Source: Eriocheir sinensis (Eukaryota > Arthropoda > Malacostraca > Decapoda > Varunidae). Taken from it: a stretch of DNA of 64,000 bases. The notes beneath the pieces are model-generated. The model searched no databases, was not told where the DNA came from, and worked only from the letters and a program-made list of their open reading frames with translations. The stretch lies in assembly GCF_024679095.1 (NCBI RefSeq), contig NW_026110552.1, forward strand, positions 310,001 to 374,000, given 5' to 3'. Both the position numbers and the translations under genes were made by a program. Below, one piece after another: positions 1-16,588 of this stretch. The stretch's first letter is position 1; every line of letters starts with the position of its first letter.

Positions 1-1545
1 TACAAATTAACCTAATTTTATGTGTATTTTCTATATTTCTTTTCATACAAATTTAAATTATTTTTGTGTATTTTTGTATATAGTTTTATGCAAATTTAGG
101 TTATTTTATGTACGCATTTACATTATTTAATGTGTGTTTTGTATATATATTTTTATTAATAGTTACTTTATTTTACGCTCATTTTTGGACATATTTTTAT
201 AGAAATTAGCGTTATTTTATATGTATTTGTATATGTTTTCTCATACAAATTTACATTATTTTATTGATATTTTGTTTATTTAGTTTGATACGAAATAAAT
301 GATTATATGTGTATTTTGTACATATTTTTATACGTATTTACATTACTTAATGTGTATTTTGTTTATATATTTTTAAACAAATTTACGTTATTATATGTAT
401 TTTTTTAAATATTTTGATACAAATTTACATTATTTTATGTATTTTGTATATACATTTCAATTCAAATTTAGCTTATTTTATCTGTATTTTGTATATCTAT
501 TTTCATACGAATTTAATTACTTCTGTGTATTTTTGTATATAGTTTTATATAAATTTACGTTATTTTATGTGTATTTTGTATATTTATATTTATACATATA
601 CACATTCTTTTATTGGTATTTTGTTTATTTATTTTGATACGAATTTACATTATTTTATATGTTTTTTGTATACATTTTTTTATACGTATTTACTTCATTT
701 TATGTGTATTTTGTATATATATTTTTATAGAAATCTACGTTATTTTATGTGTATTCGTATATATATTTTGAAACAAATTTACATTGTTTTATATGTATTT
801 TGCATATCTATTTCAATACAAATTTACCTTATTGTATGTGTTTTTTGTATATTTATTTTAATACAAATTTAATTTTTTGATGTGTATTTTGGTATATATA
901 TTTTACGTTATTTTAAGTGTATTTGTTTATGTATTTTCATTCAAATTTACATTATTTTATGTGTATTTTGTGTATGTATTTCAATACAAATTTACCTAAT
1001 TTTATGTGTATTTTGTATATTTATTTTCATACAAATTTAAAATATTTTTGTGTATTTTTGTATATAGTTTGATACAAATTTAGGTTATTTTATGTGTATT
1101 TTGTATATCTATTTTCATACAAATACACATTCTTTTATTGATATTTTCTTTATTTATTTTGACGCGAATTTACATTATTTAATGTGTATTTTGTTTATAT
1201 ATTTTTATACGTATTTTCATCATTTCATGTGTATTTTGTATAGTTTTAAACAAATTTATATTATTTAATGTGTCTTTTGTATATATATATATTTATACAA
1301 ATACACATTCTTTTATTGGTATTTTGTTTATTTATTTTGATACTAATTAACATTATTTTATGTGTATTTTGTATACATTTTTTATACGTATTTACTTAAT
1401 TTTATGTGTATTTTGTATATATATTTTTATAGAAATCTACCTTATTTCATGTGTATTCGTATATATATTTTGAAACAAATTTACATTGTTTATATGTATT
1501 TTCATATCTATTTTTGTGTATTCTGTATTTATTTTTGTTATACAT
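1..1545 (+). repeat. Satellite block, + orientation
   Basis: Positions 1-900 match 20870-21770 and 390-1545 match 45490-46945, all in the same orientation. At about 903 the block lacks some 155 bp that is present at 41678-41830, joining two monomers directly. It ends at TTTTTGTTATACATAG, where orientation flips. Confidence 0.85.
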
Positions 1546-2500
1546 AGAAAAATGTAAAATCGTATCAAAATAGGTACATAGAATATCAATAAAATAATTT
1601 AAATTTGTATGAAAATAAAGATGCAAAATACCCATAAAATAAAGCATATTTTTATAAAAATACATATACAAAAATACACATAGAATAATTAAATTTGAAT
1701 TAAAATTAATTTGCAAAATGCACATACAAAAGGTAAATTTGTATTGAAAAAATAAGCAAAATACATATAAAACAGTGTAATTTTTTTTCAAAATATATAT
1801 ACGAATACACATAAAATAACGTAGATTTCTATAGAAATATATATACAAAATACACATGAAATTATGTAAATACGTATAAAAATATATATATATATATATA
1901 TAAAATACATATTAAGTAATGTAAATTCGTGACAAAATAAATAAACAAAATATCATGAAAAGAATGTGTATTTGTATGAAAATAAATAATAGATAATAAA
2001 TTTGTATGTAATATATATGCAAGATACACATTAAATAATGTAAATATGTATAAAAAAAAATATATACAAAAAACAAATAGAATAATGTAAAATCGTATCA
2101 AAATAAATACACCGAATATTCATAAAATAATGTAAATTTGTATGAAAATAAAGATGCAAAATTCCCATCAAATAGCGCATTTCTTATAAAAATATATATA
2201 TCAAAATACACATAAAATATTTAAATTTGTATTGAAATAAATATACAAAATGCACATACAATAAGGTAAACTTCTGTTGAAATAGATATGCAAAAATACA
2301 TATAAAAAATTGTAAATTTGTTTCAAAATATATATACGAATACACATAAAATAACGTAGATTTCTATAAAAATTTATATACAAAATTCACATAAAATTAG
2401 GTAAATACGTATAAAAAAATGTAAACAAAATACACATTAAATAATATAAATTCGAAACAAAATAAATAAAAAAAATACCAATAAAAGAATGTGTATTTGA
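1546..2500 (-). repeat. Satellite block, - orientation
   Basis: Direct copy of 31475-32425 and 42467-43400, and inverted copy of about 17800-18735 and 6290-7230. It stops at AAAAGAATGTGTATTTG where the SINE begins; the paralogues carry on past this point without an element. Confidence 0.85.
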
Positions 2501-2510
2501 GGGTAGGCGG

Positions 2511-2522
2511 TGGCCGAAGTGA
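2511..2522 (+). promoter_or_regulatory. Pol III A box of the SINE
   Basis: TGGCCGAAGTGA matches the internal promoter A box consensus TRGCNNARYNGG except at the last conserved G positions. It lies about 10 bp inside the 5' end of the element, the normal distance. Confidence 0.75.
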
Positions 2523-2563
2523 TAGCGTACTGGACCCACATTCGCCGCGTGATGGACGACGCG

Positions 2564-2574
2564 GGTTCGAATCC
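2564..2574 (+). promoter_or_regulatory. Pol III B box of the SINE
   Basis: GGTTCGAATCC is a perfect match to the B box consensus GGTTCGANNCC, which binds TFIIIC. It coincides with the T loop of the tRNA-like head. Confidence 0.9.
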
Positions 2575-2591
2575 TCACGCTACCACTCGGA

Positions 2592-2596
2592 TTTTT
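2592..2596 (+). terminator. Possible internal Pol III terminator (T5)
   Basis: A run of five T lies just after the tRNA-like head. Four or more T on the non-template strand is the usual Pol III stop signal, so much transcription from the internal promoter might end here instead of reading the body. It is flanked by CTCGG (2586-2590) and CCGAG (2606-2610), which could form a short stem. Activity is inferred only. Confidence 0.4.
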
Positions 2597-2765
2597 CGGT
2601 CACCGCCGAGTGGCTTAAAACTACCCACATGCTGTCCTGAAGACCACCCATCAACCTGGACTCTAGAGGAAGCCGTCCAAGCGAATCAAGTACGAGTTCC
2701 GGGGGGGCAGCATGAGCCAGTGCAAGATGGCGCCATTATAAACACTCGCCTGCGCCAGAACGGGC

Positions 2766-2835
2766 TGGGCCGACCATCAGGCCCCACCTGGAAGAAGCCT
2801 TGGGCCGACCATCAGGCCCCACCGGGAAGATGCCT
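2766..2835 (+). repeat. Two tandem 35 bp units in the SINE tail
   Basis: Unit 1 (2766-2800) and unit 2 (2801-2835) both begin TGGGCCGACCATCAGGCCCC and differ at only two positions further on. The core GGGCC...GGCCC can pair with itself, so each unit may fold into a small hairpin near the 3' end. Confidence 0.9.
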
Positions 2836-2858
2836 ACCGGCGCAATAGGCAACAACGT

Positions 2859-2888
2859 AAAAAAAAAAAAAATAAAATAAAATAAAAT
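2859..2888 (+). repeat. A-rich 3' tail of the SINE
   Basis: About 14 A are followed by three TAAAA-type units and then satellite sequence. Such a tail is typical of target-primed retrotransposition. Confidence 0.85.
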
Positions 2889-6025
<3,137 letters not shown>

Positions 6026-6284
6026 ATAACTTAAAATAACGTAAATATGTATCAAATATATATACAAAAAACACATTAAATAATGTAAATATGTATAAAA
6101 AATATATACAAAACATAAATAAAATAATGTAAAATCGTATCAAAATAAATACAGAAAATATTAATAAAATAATGTAAATTTGTATGAAAATTAAGATGCA
6201 AAATACCCATAAAATAACACATTTTTTATAAAAATATATATACGAAAAACACAAAATATTAGATTTTGTATTAAAATAAATAGA

Positions 6285-7229
6285 TATACATTCTTTTATT
6301 GGTATTTTGTTTATTTATTTTGTTTCGAATTTACATTATTTTATGTGTATTTTGTTTATATTTTTTTATACGTATTTACTTAATTTTATGTGTATTTTGT
6401 ATATGTATTTTTATAGAAATCTACGTTATTTTATGTGTATTCGTATATATATTTTGAAACAAATTTACATTGTTTTATATGTATTTTTGCATATCTCTTT
6501 CAATAGAAGTTTACCTTATTGTATGTGCATTTTGTATATTTATTTCAATACAAATTTAAATATTTTATGTGTATTTTGGTATATATATTTTTATAAGAAA
6601 TGCGCTATTTGATGGGAATTTTGCATCTTTATTTTCATACAAATTTACATTATTTTATTAATATTCGGTGTATTTATTTTGATACGATTTTACATTATTC
6701 TATTTGTTTTTTGTATATATTTTTTTTATACATATTTACATTATTTAAATGTATCTTGCATATATATTACATACAAATTTATTATCTATTATTTATTTTC
6801 ATACAAATACACATTCTTTTCATGATATTTTGTTTATTTATTTTGTCACGAATTTACATTACTTAATATGTATTTTATATATATATTTTTATACGTATTT
6901 ACATAATTTCATGTGTATTTTGTATATATATTTCTATAGAAATCTACGTTATTTTATGTGTATTCGTATATATATTTTGAAACAAATTTACACTGTTTTA
7001 TTTGTATTTTGCGTTTTTTTTTCAATATAAATTTACCTTATTGTATGTGTGCATTTTGTATATTAATTTTAATACAAATTTAACTATTCTATGTGTATTT
7101 TTGTATATGTATTTAAAAAAAAAATATGCTTTATCTTATTGGTATTTTGCATCTTTATTTTCATACAAATTTAAATTATTTTTTTGATATTCTGTGTACT
7201 TATTTTGATACGATTTTACATTATTCTAT
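6285..7229 (+). repeat. Satellite block, + orientation
   Basis: Starts at GATATACATTCTTTTATTGG. Inverted copy of 42467-43406. The piece 6510-6985 also occurs directly at 18015-18480 and 47925-48390. Confidence 0.85.
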
Positions 7230-8676
7230 GTATAACAAAAATAAATACAGAATACACAAAAATAGATATGCAAAATACATATAAACAATGTAAATTTGTT
7301 TCAAAATATATATATGAATACACATGAAATAAGGTAGATTTCTATAAAAATATATATACAAAATACACATAAAATTAAGTAAATACGTATAAAAAATGTA
7401 TACAAAATACACATAAAATAATGTATATTAGTATCAAAATAAATAAACAAAATACCAATAAAAGAATGTGTATTTGTATAAATATATATATACAAAATAC
7501 ACATTAAATAATATAAATTTGTTTAAAACTATACAAAATACACATGAAATGATGTAAATACGTATAAAAATATATGTACAAAATACACATTAAATAATAT
7601 AAATTCGCGTCAAAATAAATAAACAAAATATCAGTAAAAGAATGTGTATTTGTATGAAAATAGATATACAAAATACACATAAAATAACCTAAATTTGTAT
7701 CAAACTATATACAAAAAAATATTTTAAATTTGTTTGAAAATAAATATACAAAATACACATAAAATTAGGTAAATTTGTATTGAAATACATACACAAAATA
7801 CACATAAAATAATGTAAATTTGAATGAAAATACATAAACAAATACACTTAAAATAACGTAAATTTGTATAAAAAAATATGTACAAAACACAAATAGAATA
7901 ATGTAAAATCGTATCAAAATAAATACACAGAATATTAATAAAATAATGTAAATTTGTATGAAAATAAAGAAGCAAAATACCCATAAAATAACGCTTTTTT
8001 TTTATTTATAAAAATATATATACCAAAATTCACATCAAGAATTAAATTTGTATTAAAATAAATATACAAAAAACACATACAATAAGGTAAATTTGTATTG
8101 AAATAGAAATGCAAAATACATATAAAACAATGTAAATTTGTTTCAAAATATATATACGAATACACATAAAATAACGTAGATTTCTATAAAAATATATATA
8201 CAAAATACACATAAAATGAAGTAAATACGTATAAAAAAATGTATACAAAATACACATAAAATAATGTAAATTCGTATCAAAATAAATAAACAAAATACCA
8301 ATAAAAGAATGTGTATTTGTATGAATATAAATATACAAAATACACATAAAATAACGTAGATTTATATAAAACTATATACAAAAATACACAGAAGTAATTA
8401 AATTTGTATGAAAATATATACAAAATACACACGAAATAAGCTAAATTTGAATTGAAATATATATACAAAATACATGAAATCAAGTAAATTTGTATCAAAA
8501 TATTTATACAAATACACATATAATAACGTAAATTTTTATGAAAATATATAAACAAAATACACATTAAATAATGTTAATACGTATAAAAAAAATATGTACA
8601 AAATACACATATAATCATGTAATTCGTATCAAAATAAATAAACAAAATACCAATAAAATAATATAAATTTGTATGA
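7230..8676 (-). repeat. Satellite block, - orientation
   Basis: Inverted copy of 41014-42466. The piece 7560-8205 also occurs directly at about 47230-47920. Confidence 0.85.
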
Positions 8677-8955
8677 GTAAACGTGTATGTTGCATATTTT
8701 TTCAATACAAATTTACCTAATTATATACGCATTTTGTATATTAATTTTAATACAAATTTAATAATTCGATGTGTATTTTTGTATCTGTATTTTTATAAAC
8801 ATATGCTTTATTTTTTGGGTATTTTGCATCTTTATTTTCATACAAATTTACATTATTTTATTGATATTCTGCTCATTCATTTTGATACGAATTGACATTA
8901 TTCTATGTGTATTTTGTATATATTTTTCATACAAATTTACGTTATTTTATGTTTA
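8677..8955 (+). repeat. Short satellite block, + orientation
   Basis: Begins at the junction word GAGTAAACGTG and ends where TTTAAAATATAAAAATACAT reverses the polarity. Mirror of 40740-41013. Confidence 0.8.
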
Positions 8956-9042
8956 AAATATAAAAATACATATAATCATGTAATTCGTATCAAAATAAAT
9001 AAACAAAATACCAATAAAATAATATAAATTTGTATGAGTAAA
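8956..9042 (-). repeat. Short satellite block, - orientation
   Basis: An 87 bp reversed piece created by the local tandem duplication; mirror of 40639-40739. Confidence 0.75.
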
Positions 9043-10082
9043 CGTGTATGTTGCATATTTTTTCAATACAAATTTACCTTATTATATACGCATTTTGTAT
9101 ATTAATTTTAATACAAATTTAATTATTCGATGTGTATTTTTTGGGTATTTTGCATCTTTATTTTCATACAATTTTACATTATTTTATTGATATTCTGCTC
9201 ATTCATTTTGATACGAATTGATATTATTCTATGTGTATTTTGTATATATTTTTCATACAAATTTACGTTATTTTATGTGTATTTATTTATATTTTTTGAC
9301 ACAAATTTACAATATTTTATGGGTATTTTGTATATACATTTCAAAAGAAATTTACCTAGTTTTATGTGTATTTTGTATATCTATTTTCATACAAACTCAA
9401 ATTATTTCTATGTATTTTTGTATATATTTTAATACAAATTTTAGTTATGTTATGTGTATTTTGTAAATTTATTTTCATTCAAATATATATTATTTTATTG
9501 GTGTTTTGTTGATTTATATTGATACGAATTTACATTATTTTATATGTACTTTGTATATATATTTTTATACGCTTTTCCATTATTTAATATTTATTTTGAA
9601 TATATATTTTTATACAAATTCATGGTATTTTATGTGAATTTGTATATATATTTTTATATAAATTTACATTATTTTATGTGTATTTTGTACATATATTTTT
9701 TTACAAATCTACCTTATTTTATGTTTATTTTGTATGTGTATTTTGTATATTTATATTTATCCAAATACACATTCTTTTATTGGTATTTTGTTTATTTATA
9801 TTAATTCGAGTTTACATTATTTTATGTGTATTTTGTATACATTTTTTTATACGTATTTACTTAATTTTAAGTGTATTTTGTATATATATTTTTATAGAAA
9901 TCTACGTTTTTTTATTTGTATTCGTATATATATTTTGAAACAAATTTACATTGTTTTATATGTATTTTTGCATATCTCTTTCAATACAAATTTACCTTAT
10001 TGTATGTGCATTTTGTATATTTATTTCAATGCAAATTTAAATATTTTATGTGTATTTTGGTATATATATTTTTATAAGATTA
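9043..10082 (+). repeat. Satellite block, + orientation
   Basis: Inverted copy of 39595-40638. Related to 17050-17900, 51070-51950 and 59950-60830 in the same orientation. Ends in TTTTTATAAGATTACG. Confidence 0.85.
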
Positions 10083-11338
10083 CGAAAATTTGAATAAAAT
10101 TATATACAAAAAAACAAAAAAATAAATTTCAATTTTGTATGAAAATATATATACAAAATACACATATAATTAGTTAAATTTGTATTTAAATACATGCACA
10201 AAATACACATAAAATAATGTAAATTTGTATGAAATGAAAACAAATTAACATAAAATTCGCGTAGAAATAAATAAACAAAATATCAATAAAAGAATGTGTA
10301 TTTCTATGAAAATAGATATACAAAATACACATAAAACAACCTCAATTTGTATCAAACTATATACAAAAATACACAAAAATATTTTAAATTTGTATGAAAA
10401 TAAATATACAAAATACACATAAAATTAGGTAAATTTGTATTGAAATACATACACAAAATACACATAAAATAATGTAAATTTGAATGAAAATACATAAACA
10501 AATACACTTAAAATAACGTAAATTTGTATAAAAAAAATATGTACAAAACACAAATAGAATAATGTAAAATCGTATCAAAATAAATACACAGAATATTAAT
10601 AAAATAATGTAAATTTGTATGAAAATAAAGAAGCAAAATACTTATAAAATAACGCATTTTTTTTATTTATAAAAATATATATACCAAAATACACATCAAA
10701 AAATTAAATCTGTATTAAAATAAATATACAAAAAACACATACAATAAGGTAAATTTGTATTGAAATAGATATGCAAAATACATATAAAACAATGTAAATT
10801 TGTTTCAAAATATATATACGAATACACATAAAATAACGTAGATTTCTATAAAAATATATATACAAAATACACATAAAATGAAGTAAATACGTATAAAAAA
10901 ATGTATACAAAAAACACATAAAATAATGTAAATTCGTATCAAAATAAATAAACAAAATACCAATAAAAGAATGTGTATTTGTATAAATATAAATATACAA
11001 AATACACATAAAATAACGAAAATTTATCTAAAACTATATACATAAATACACAGAAGTAATTAAATTTGTATGAAAATATATACAAAATACACACAAAATA
11101 AGCTAAATTTGAATTGAAATATATATACAAAATACATGAAATAAAGTAAATTTGTATCAAAATATTTATACAAATACACATATAATAACGTAAATCTGTA
11201 TGAAAATATATAAACAAAATACACATTAAATAATGTAAATACGTATAAAAAAATGTGTACAAAATACACATATAATCATGTAATTCGTATCAAAATAAAT
11301 AAACAAAATACCAATAAAATAATATAAATTTGTATGAG
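10083..11338 (-). repeat. Satellite block, - orientation
   Basis: Inverted copy of 38350-39594, though the right-arm copy lacks about 45 bp near 39160. Closely related to 7230-8676 in the same orientation. Confidence 0.85.
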
Positions 11339-11926
<588 letters not shown>

Positions 11927-12210
11927 ATACCAAAATACACATAAAATATTTAAATTTGTATTGAAATAAATATACAAAATGCACATACAATAAGGTAAAC
12001 TTCTATTGAAAGAGATATGCAAAAATACATATAAACATGTAAATTGGTTTCAAAATATATATACGTATTTACATAAAATTATGTAGATTTTATATAAATA
12101 TATATATAAATCTACATAAAATTATGTAAATACGTATATAAAATGTAAACAAAATACACATAAAATAATGTAAATTGAAACAAAATAAATACAAAATACC
12201 AATAAAAGAA
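11927..12210 (-). repeat. Satellite block, - orientation, eroded
   Basis: Direct copy of about 43118-43400 with many small deletions and a garbled stretch near 12060-12120 where both polarities mix. Confidence 0.75.
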
Positions 12211-13222
12211 TGTATATCTATTTATTTTAATACAAAATCTAATATTTTGTGTTTTTTCGTATATATATTTATAAAAATGTGTTATTTTATAGGAATTTTG
12301 CATCTTAATTTTCATACAAATTTACATTATTTTATTAATATTTTCTGTATTTATTTTGATACGATTTTACATTATTTTATTTATGTTTTGTATATATTTT
12401 TTATATATTTACATTATTTAATGTGTTTTTGTATATATATTTGATACATATTTACGTTATTTGTTATTTTATGTGTATATGTTTATATATTTTGAAACAA
12501 ATTTACAATATTTTATGGGTATTTTGTATATATATTTCAAAAGAAATTTACCTAGTTTTACATGTATTTTGAATATCATTTTTATACAAACTCAAATTAT
12601 TTTATGTATTTTGTATATATTTTATACAAATTTTTTAGATATGTGTATTTTGTAAATCTATTTCATTCAAATATATATTATTTTATTGGTATTTTGTTGA
12701 TTTATATTGATACAAATTTACATTATTTTATATGTACTTTGTATATATATTTTATACGCATTTACATTATTTAATATTTATTTTGAATATATAATCTTAT
12801 ACAAATTCATTATTTTATGTGTATTTGTATATATATTTCATATAATTTACATTATTTTATTTGTATTTTGTACATATATTTCATTACAAATTTACATTAT
12901 TTTATGTTTATTTTGTATGTGTATTTTGTACATTTATTTATACAAATACACATTCTTTATTGGTATTTTGTTTATTTATTTTGTTTCGAGTTTACATTAT
13001 TTTATGTGTATTTTGTTTAAATTTTTATACGTATTTACTTAATTTTATGTATTTTGTATATATATTTTTATAGAAATCTACGTTATTTTATGTGTATTCG
13101 TATATATATTTGAAACAAATTTACATTGTTTTATATGTATTTTTGCATATCTCTTCAATAAAGTTTATTTTATTGTATGTGCATTTTGTATATTTATTTC
13201 AATACAAATTTAAATATTTTAT
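12211..13222 (+). repeat. Satellite block, + orientation, eroded
   Basis: Direct copy of 43407-44464, with many one- to three-base losses, often in T runs. Ends where ATTTTATG runs into GAAATACATATAAAATAC. Confidence 0.8.
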
Positions 13223-15604
13223 GGAAATACATATAAAATACATAAAATAATGTAGATTTGTATGAAATGAAAACAAATACAATTAGAATAACGTATATAA
13301 AAAATATATACAAAACACAAATTGAATAATGTAAAATCATATTAAAATAAATACACAGAATATCAATAAAATAATGTAAATTTGTATGAAAATAAAGATG
13401 CAAAATACCCGTAAAATAAAGCATTTTTTATTTATAAAAATATATATACCAAAATACACATAGATTAATCAAATTTGTATTAAAATAAATATACAAAATG
13501 CACTTACAATAAGGTAAATTTGTATTGAAAAAATATGCAAAATACACATAAAACAATGTAAATTTGTTTCAAAATATATATACGAATACACATAAAATAA
13601 CGTAGATTTCTATAGAAATATATTATACAAAATACACTTGAAATAATCTAAATACGTATAAAAATATATATACAAAATACACATTAAATAATGTAAATTT
13701 GAATGAAAATATATAAACAAAATATCATGAAAAGAATGTGTATTTGTATGAATATAAATATACAAAATACATAAAATAACCTAAATTTGTATAAAACTAT
13801 AAAAAAAATACACAAAAATAATTTAAAATTTTATTAAAATAAATATAAAAAAAAAAAATAAAAAAAGGTAAATTTGTATTGAAATATATATACAAAATAC
13901 ATAAAATAATGTAAATTTGAATCAAAATATATAAACATATAGACTTAAAATAACGTAAATTTGTATCAAATATATATAAAAAACACATTAAATAATGTAA
14001 ATATGTATAAAAAAATATATACAAAACACAAATAAAATAATGTAAAATCGTATGAAAATAAATACAGAAAATATTAATAAAATAATGTAAATTTGTATGA
14101 AAATTAAGATGCAAAATACCCATAAAATAACACATTTTTTTATAAAAATATATATACGAAAAAATATAAAATATTTGATTTTGTATTAAAATAAATAGAT
14201 ATACAAAATACACATAAAATAAGCTAAATTAAATGAAAAATATATACAAAATACACATAGAATAATGTAAAATCGTATCAAAATAAATACACAGAATATC
14301 AATAAAATAATGTAATTTTGTATGAAAATAAAGATGCAAAATACCCATAACATAAAGCATATTTATTTAAAATACATATACAAAATACACATAGAATAAT
14401 TAAATTTGTATTAAAATTAATATACAAAATGCACGTACAATATGGTAAATTTGTATTGAAAAAATATACAAAATGCACATTAAAGCGTAAATTTGTTTAA
14501 AAATCTATATACGAATACACATAAAATAACGTAGATTTCTATAGAAATATATATACAAAATACACATGAAATGATGTAAATACGTATAAAAATATATATA
14601 TACAAAATACACATTAAATAATTTAAATTCTCGTCAAAATAAATAAACAAAATATCAATAAAAGAATGTGTATTTGTATGAAAATAGAAATACAAAATAC
14701 TCATAAAATAACCTAAGTTTGTATAAAACTATATACAATAATACACAAAAATAATTTAAATTTGTATGAAAATAAATATACTAAATACACATAAAATTAG
14801 GTAAATTTGTATTGAATTACATATACAAAATACACATAAAATAATGGAAATTTGAATGAAAATATATAAACATATACACTTAAAATAACGTAAATTTGTA
14901 TCAAATATATATACAAAATACTAATTAAATAATGTAAATATGTATAAAAAATATATACAAAACACAAATAGAATAATGTAAAATCGTATCAAAACAAATA
15001 CACAGAATATTAATTAAATAATGTAAATTTGTATGAAAATAAAGATGCAAAACAGCCATAAAATAACGCATTTTTTATAAAATATATATAAAAAATACAC
15101 ATAAAATATTAAAATTTGTATTAAAATAAATATTTAAAATGCACATACTGTATGGTAAATTTGTATTGAAATAGATATGCAAAATACATATAAAACATTG
15201 TAAATTTGTTTCAAAATATATATAAAATACACATAAAATAACGTTGATTTCTATAAAATATATACAAAATACACATAAAATAATGTAAATTGTAAAAATA
15301 AATACACAAAATTATAAAAGAATGTATATTTGTAGAAAATATATATAAAAAACAAATAAAATAACTAGAATTTGTATAAAATATATAAAAATACACAAAA
15401 ATAATTTAAATTTGTTTGAAAATAGATATGCAAAATACACATAAAGTTAGGCAAATTTGTATTGAATGCATATACAAAACTCACATAAAATAATGTAAAT
15501 TTGTATGAAAATAAACAAATACATATAAAATCACGTAAATTTGATAAATATACATATACAAAATATACATTAAATATTTTAAATATGTATAAAAATATAT
15601 TATA
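13223..15604 (-). repeat. Satellite block, - orientation, composite
   Basis: 13223-13790 resembles 44470-45030 directly. 13797-15255 is an inverted copy of about 23170-24610. 15262-15604 is the outer end of inverted repeat B and mirrors 34655-35015. It is therefore pieced together from at least three sources. Confidence 0.8.
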
Positions 15605-16588
15605 TTATATATGTTTTATTGATATTTGCGTTATTTATGTGTATTTTGTATATGTTTTCTCATAGAAATTTACATTATTTTTTTGGTATTTTGTTTATTT
15701 ATTTTGATACGAATTACATGATTATTTGTGTATTTTTTACATTTTTTTATACGTATTTACATTATTTAATGTGTATTTTGTTTATATATTTTTATACAAA
15801 TATACGTTATTATATGTGTATTTGTATAGGTATTTTGATACAAATTTACATTATTTTATGTATTTTGTATATATATTTCAATTCAAATTTAGCTTATTTT
15901 ATGTGTATTTTGTATATCTATTTATTTTAATACAAAATCAAATATTTTATGTTTTTTCGTATATATATTTTTATAAAAAATGCGTTATTTGATGGGTATT
16001 TTGCATCTTAATTTTCATACAAATTTACATTATTTTATTAATATTTTCTGTATTTATTTTGATACGATTTTACATTATTTTATTTGTGTTTTGTATATAT
16101 TTTTTTATACATATTTACATTATTTAATGTGTTTTTTGTATATATATTTGATACAAATTTACGTTATTTTAAGTCTATATGTTTATATATTTTCATAAAT
16201 TTACCTAATTTTTATATATATATTTATTTTCACACAAGTTTAAATTATTTTTTGTGTATTTTTGTTTATAGTTTTATACAAATTTAGGTTATTTTATGTG
16301 TATTTTGTATATCTATTTTCATACAAATACACATTCTTTTCATGATATTTTGTTTATTTATTTTGACACGAATTAACATTATTTAATGTGTATTTTGTAT
16401 ATATATTTTTATACGTATTTACATTATTTCAAGTGTATTTTGTATATATATTTCTATAGAAATCTGCGTTATTTTATGTGTATTCGTATATATAATTTGA
16501 AACAAATTTACATTGTTTTATGTGTATTTTTCATATTTTTCAATACAAATTTACCTTATTGTATGTGTATTTTGTATATGTATTTTTA
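15605..16588 (+). repeat. Satellite block, + orientation
   Basis: Mirror of 33623-34654 in B; also an inverted copy of about 49500-50425. Confidence 0.85.

Larger units (their letters stand above)
2501..2585 (+). other. tRNA-like head of the SINE (class II, Leu/Ser-like layout)
   Basis: The 5' GGTAG at 2502-2506 can pair with CTACC near 2580-2584 as the outer part of an acceptor stem. The A box and B box are about 40 bp apart, longer than in most class I tRNAs. The GC-rich stretch between the anticodon area and the T arm (about 2546-2562) fits a long variable arm as in Leu or Ser tRNAs. The inner acceptor pairs and outer T-stem pairs are mismatched, so it is a decayed tRNA relic and not a working tRNA gene. 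The Leu/Ser assignment is inference. Confidence 0.6.
2501..2888 (+). mobile_element. tRNA-derived SINE retrotransposon, apparently full length
   Basis: This is the only GC-rich, non-satellite segment. It starts with a tRNA-like head (about 2501-2585) carrying Pol III A and B boxes, continues with an unrelated body (about 2586-2765), then two 35 bp tail units (2766-2835), a short segment and an A-rich end (2859-2888) of poly(A) followed by TAAAA units. SINEs of this design are transcribed by Pol III and mobilised in trans by a LINE reverse transcriptase; no LINE is present here. The family is not recognised. An open frame of 112 codons crosses it but has no coding signs. The left flank is array in - orientation and the right flank is array in + orientation, so it marks a strand switch. 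The only matching flank sequence is TGTGTATTT (2490-2498 and 2893-2901), which is also a common satellite word, so the target-site duplication is uncertain. Confidence 0.9.

Noticed and set aside
1889..1903. Short TA run as a further expanded microsatellite
   Set aside because: It is only slightly longer than the TA stretch normal for this monomer.
2501..2585. A functional tRNA gene
   Set aside because: A and B boxes are good, but acceptor and T stems are mismatched and the sequence continues into a SINE body with an A-rich tail.
2510..2848. 112-codon open frame across the GC-rich island
   Set aside because: It runs through the tRNA-like head and the tail repeats of the SINE, with no domain or coding pattern; it is chance.
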